From: JBDLSO01 sp039799445
Lineage (GTDB): Bacteria; Patescibacteriota; Minisyncoccia; Phycocordibacterales; UBA5272
Direction of reading: 5' to 3'
Assembly (NCBI GenBank): GCA_039799445.1
Contig: JBDLSO010000011.1
Span: 1-13,249 of the forward strand
Length of the DNA stretch: 13,249 nt
The translations under genes and the position numbers were made by a program. The notes under the pieces are model-generated. The model was given only the letters and a program-made list of their open reading frames with translations. It did not search any database and had not been told where the DNA came from. How positions within the stretch are numbered: position 1 is the stretch's first letter; every line of letters begins with the position of its first letter. This document shows positions 13,172 to 13,249 of the stretch, in pieces.

Positions 13172-13249
13172 TTGCCGACAATCAGTTTTTATTTTAAAAG
13201 GGTTCCAAATAATAATATGAACTAAGAATGAGCGGCGCCCTTCGGACGC
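13172..13249. other. Window end after uvrB
   Basis: These 78 bases hold no gene I can support. Bases 13235-13249 form a small imperfect GC-rich hairpin (GCGCCC...GGACGC) cut off by the window edge. Confidence 0.4.

Noticed and set aside
1..13249. CRISPR array, IS element, toxin-antitoxin pair or phage genes
   Set aside because: No regularly spaced repeats, transposase, integrase or paired small toxin genes were seen.

Overview
The window looks like a stretch of a small, AT-rich genome from the candidate phyla radiation (Patescibacteria, most like Parcubacteria). This rests on the gene set and protein style: a short two-helix VirB2-like pilin, a GIGGSFTKED-type Tgt, a class II aldolase with an NADH zinc motif, a compact malic enzyme, and many family-less membrane proteins. 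Start contexts point the same way. The code is ordinary bacterial: one gene ends in TGA directly before a terminator. No phage, IS element, CRISPR array or complete RNA gene of a known class was found.

Layout. 1-284 is the 3' end of a pilin gene with a strong terminator. 338-1797 is a minus-strand unit: consensus promoter, leader hairpin, an SPFH-like membrane protein, an overlapping small membrane protein, and a terminator. 1834-2961 is a two-gene unit of a four-helix membrane protein with a CxxC motif and a membrane-anchored thermonuclease. 2962-3221 is intergenic with repeats and an imperfect hairpin. 3222-4988 is a large polytopic membrane protein. 5021-8432 holds three separately promoted core genes: class II aldolase, malic enzyme and tRNA-guanine transglycosylase. 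8433-8890 is a long intergenic stretch with a multi-hairpin region, a promoter and a 22-bp inverted repeat. 8891-9598 is an orphan gene, 9715-9966 a DUF1653 gene, 10101-11039 a second orphan, and 11123-13171 is uvrB.

Two kinds of gene start alternate. Genes at 1834, 5021, 5972, 7185 and 11123 have a -10 hexamer, often an extended TGnTATACT, exactly 6 nt before the ATG and no Shine-Dalgarno. The gene at 9715 has the same with 8 nt. These are predicted leaderless mRNAs. The minus-strand unit and the two orphan genes instead have -35/-10 promoters, a 5' leader beginning with a stable fold (hairpin, 22-bp stem, or three-way junction), and a strong intrinsic terminator. They look like self-contained expression cassettes set between core genes.

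The most unusual material is in 8433-11093. It includes a possible multi-stem RNA, a 44-nt perfect palindrome that contains the -35 box of a perfect consensus promoter, and a compact three-way-junction leader, along with two proteins I cannot assign. Tgt appears to have lost all three zinc-site cysteines. The malic enzyme has an altered HDDQ motif. These are readings by eye; no database search or folding program was run.
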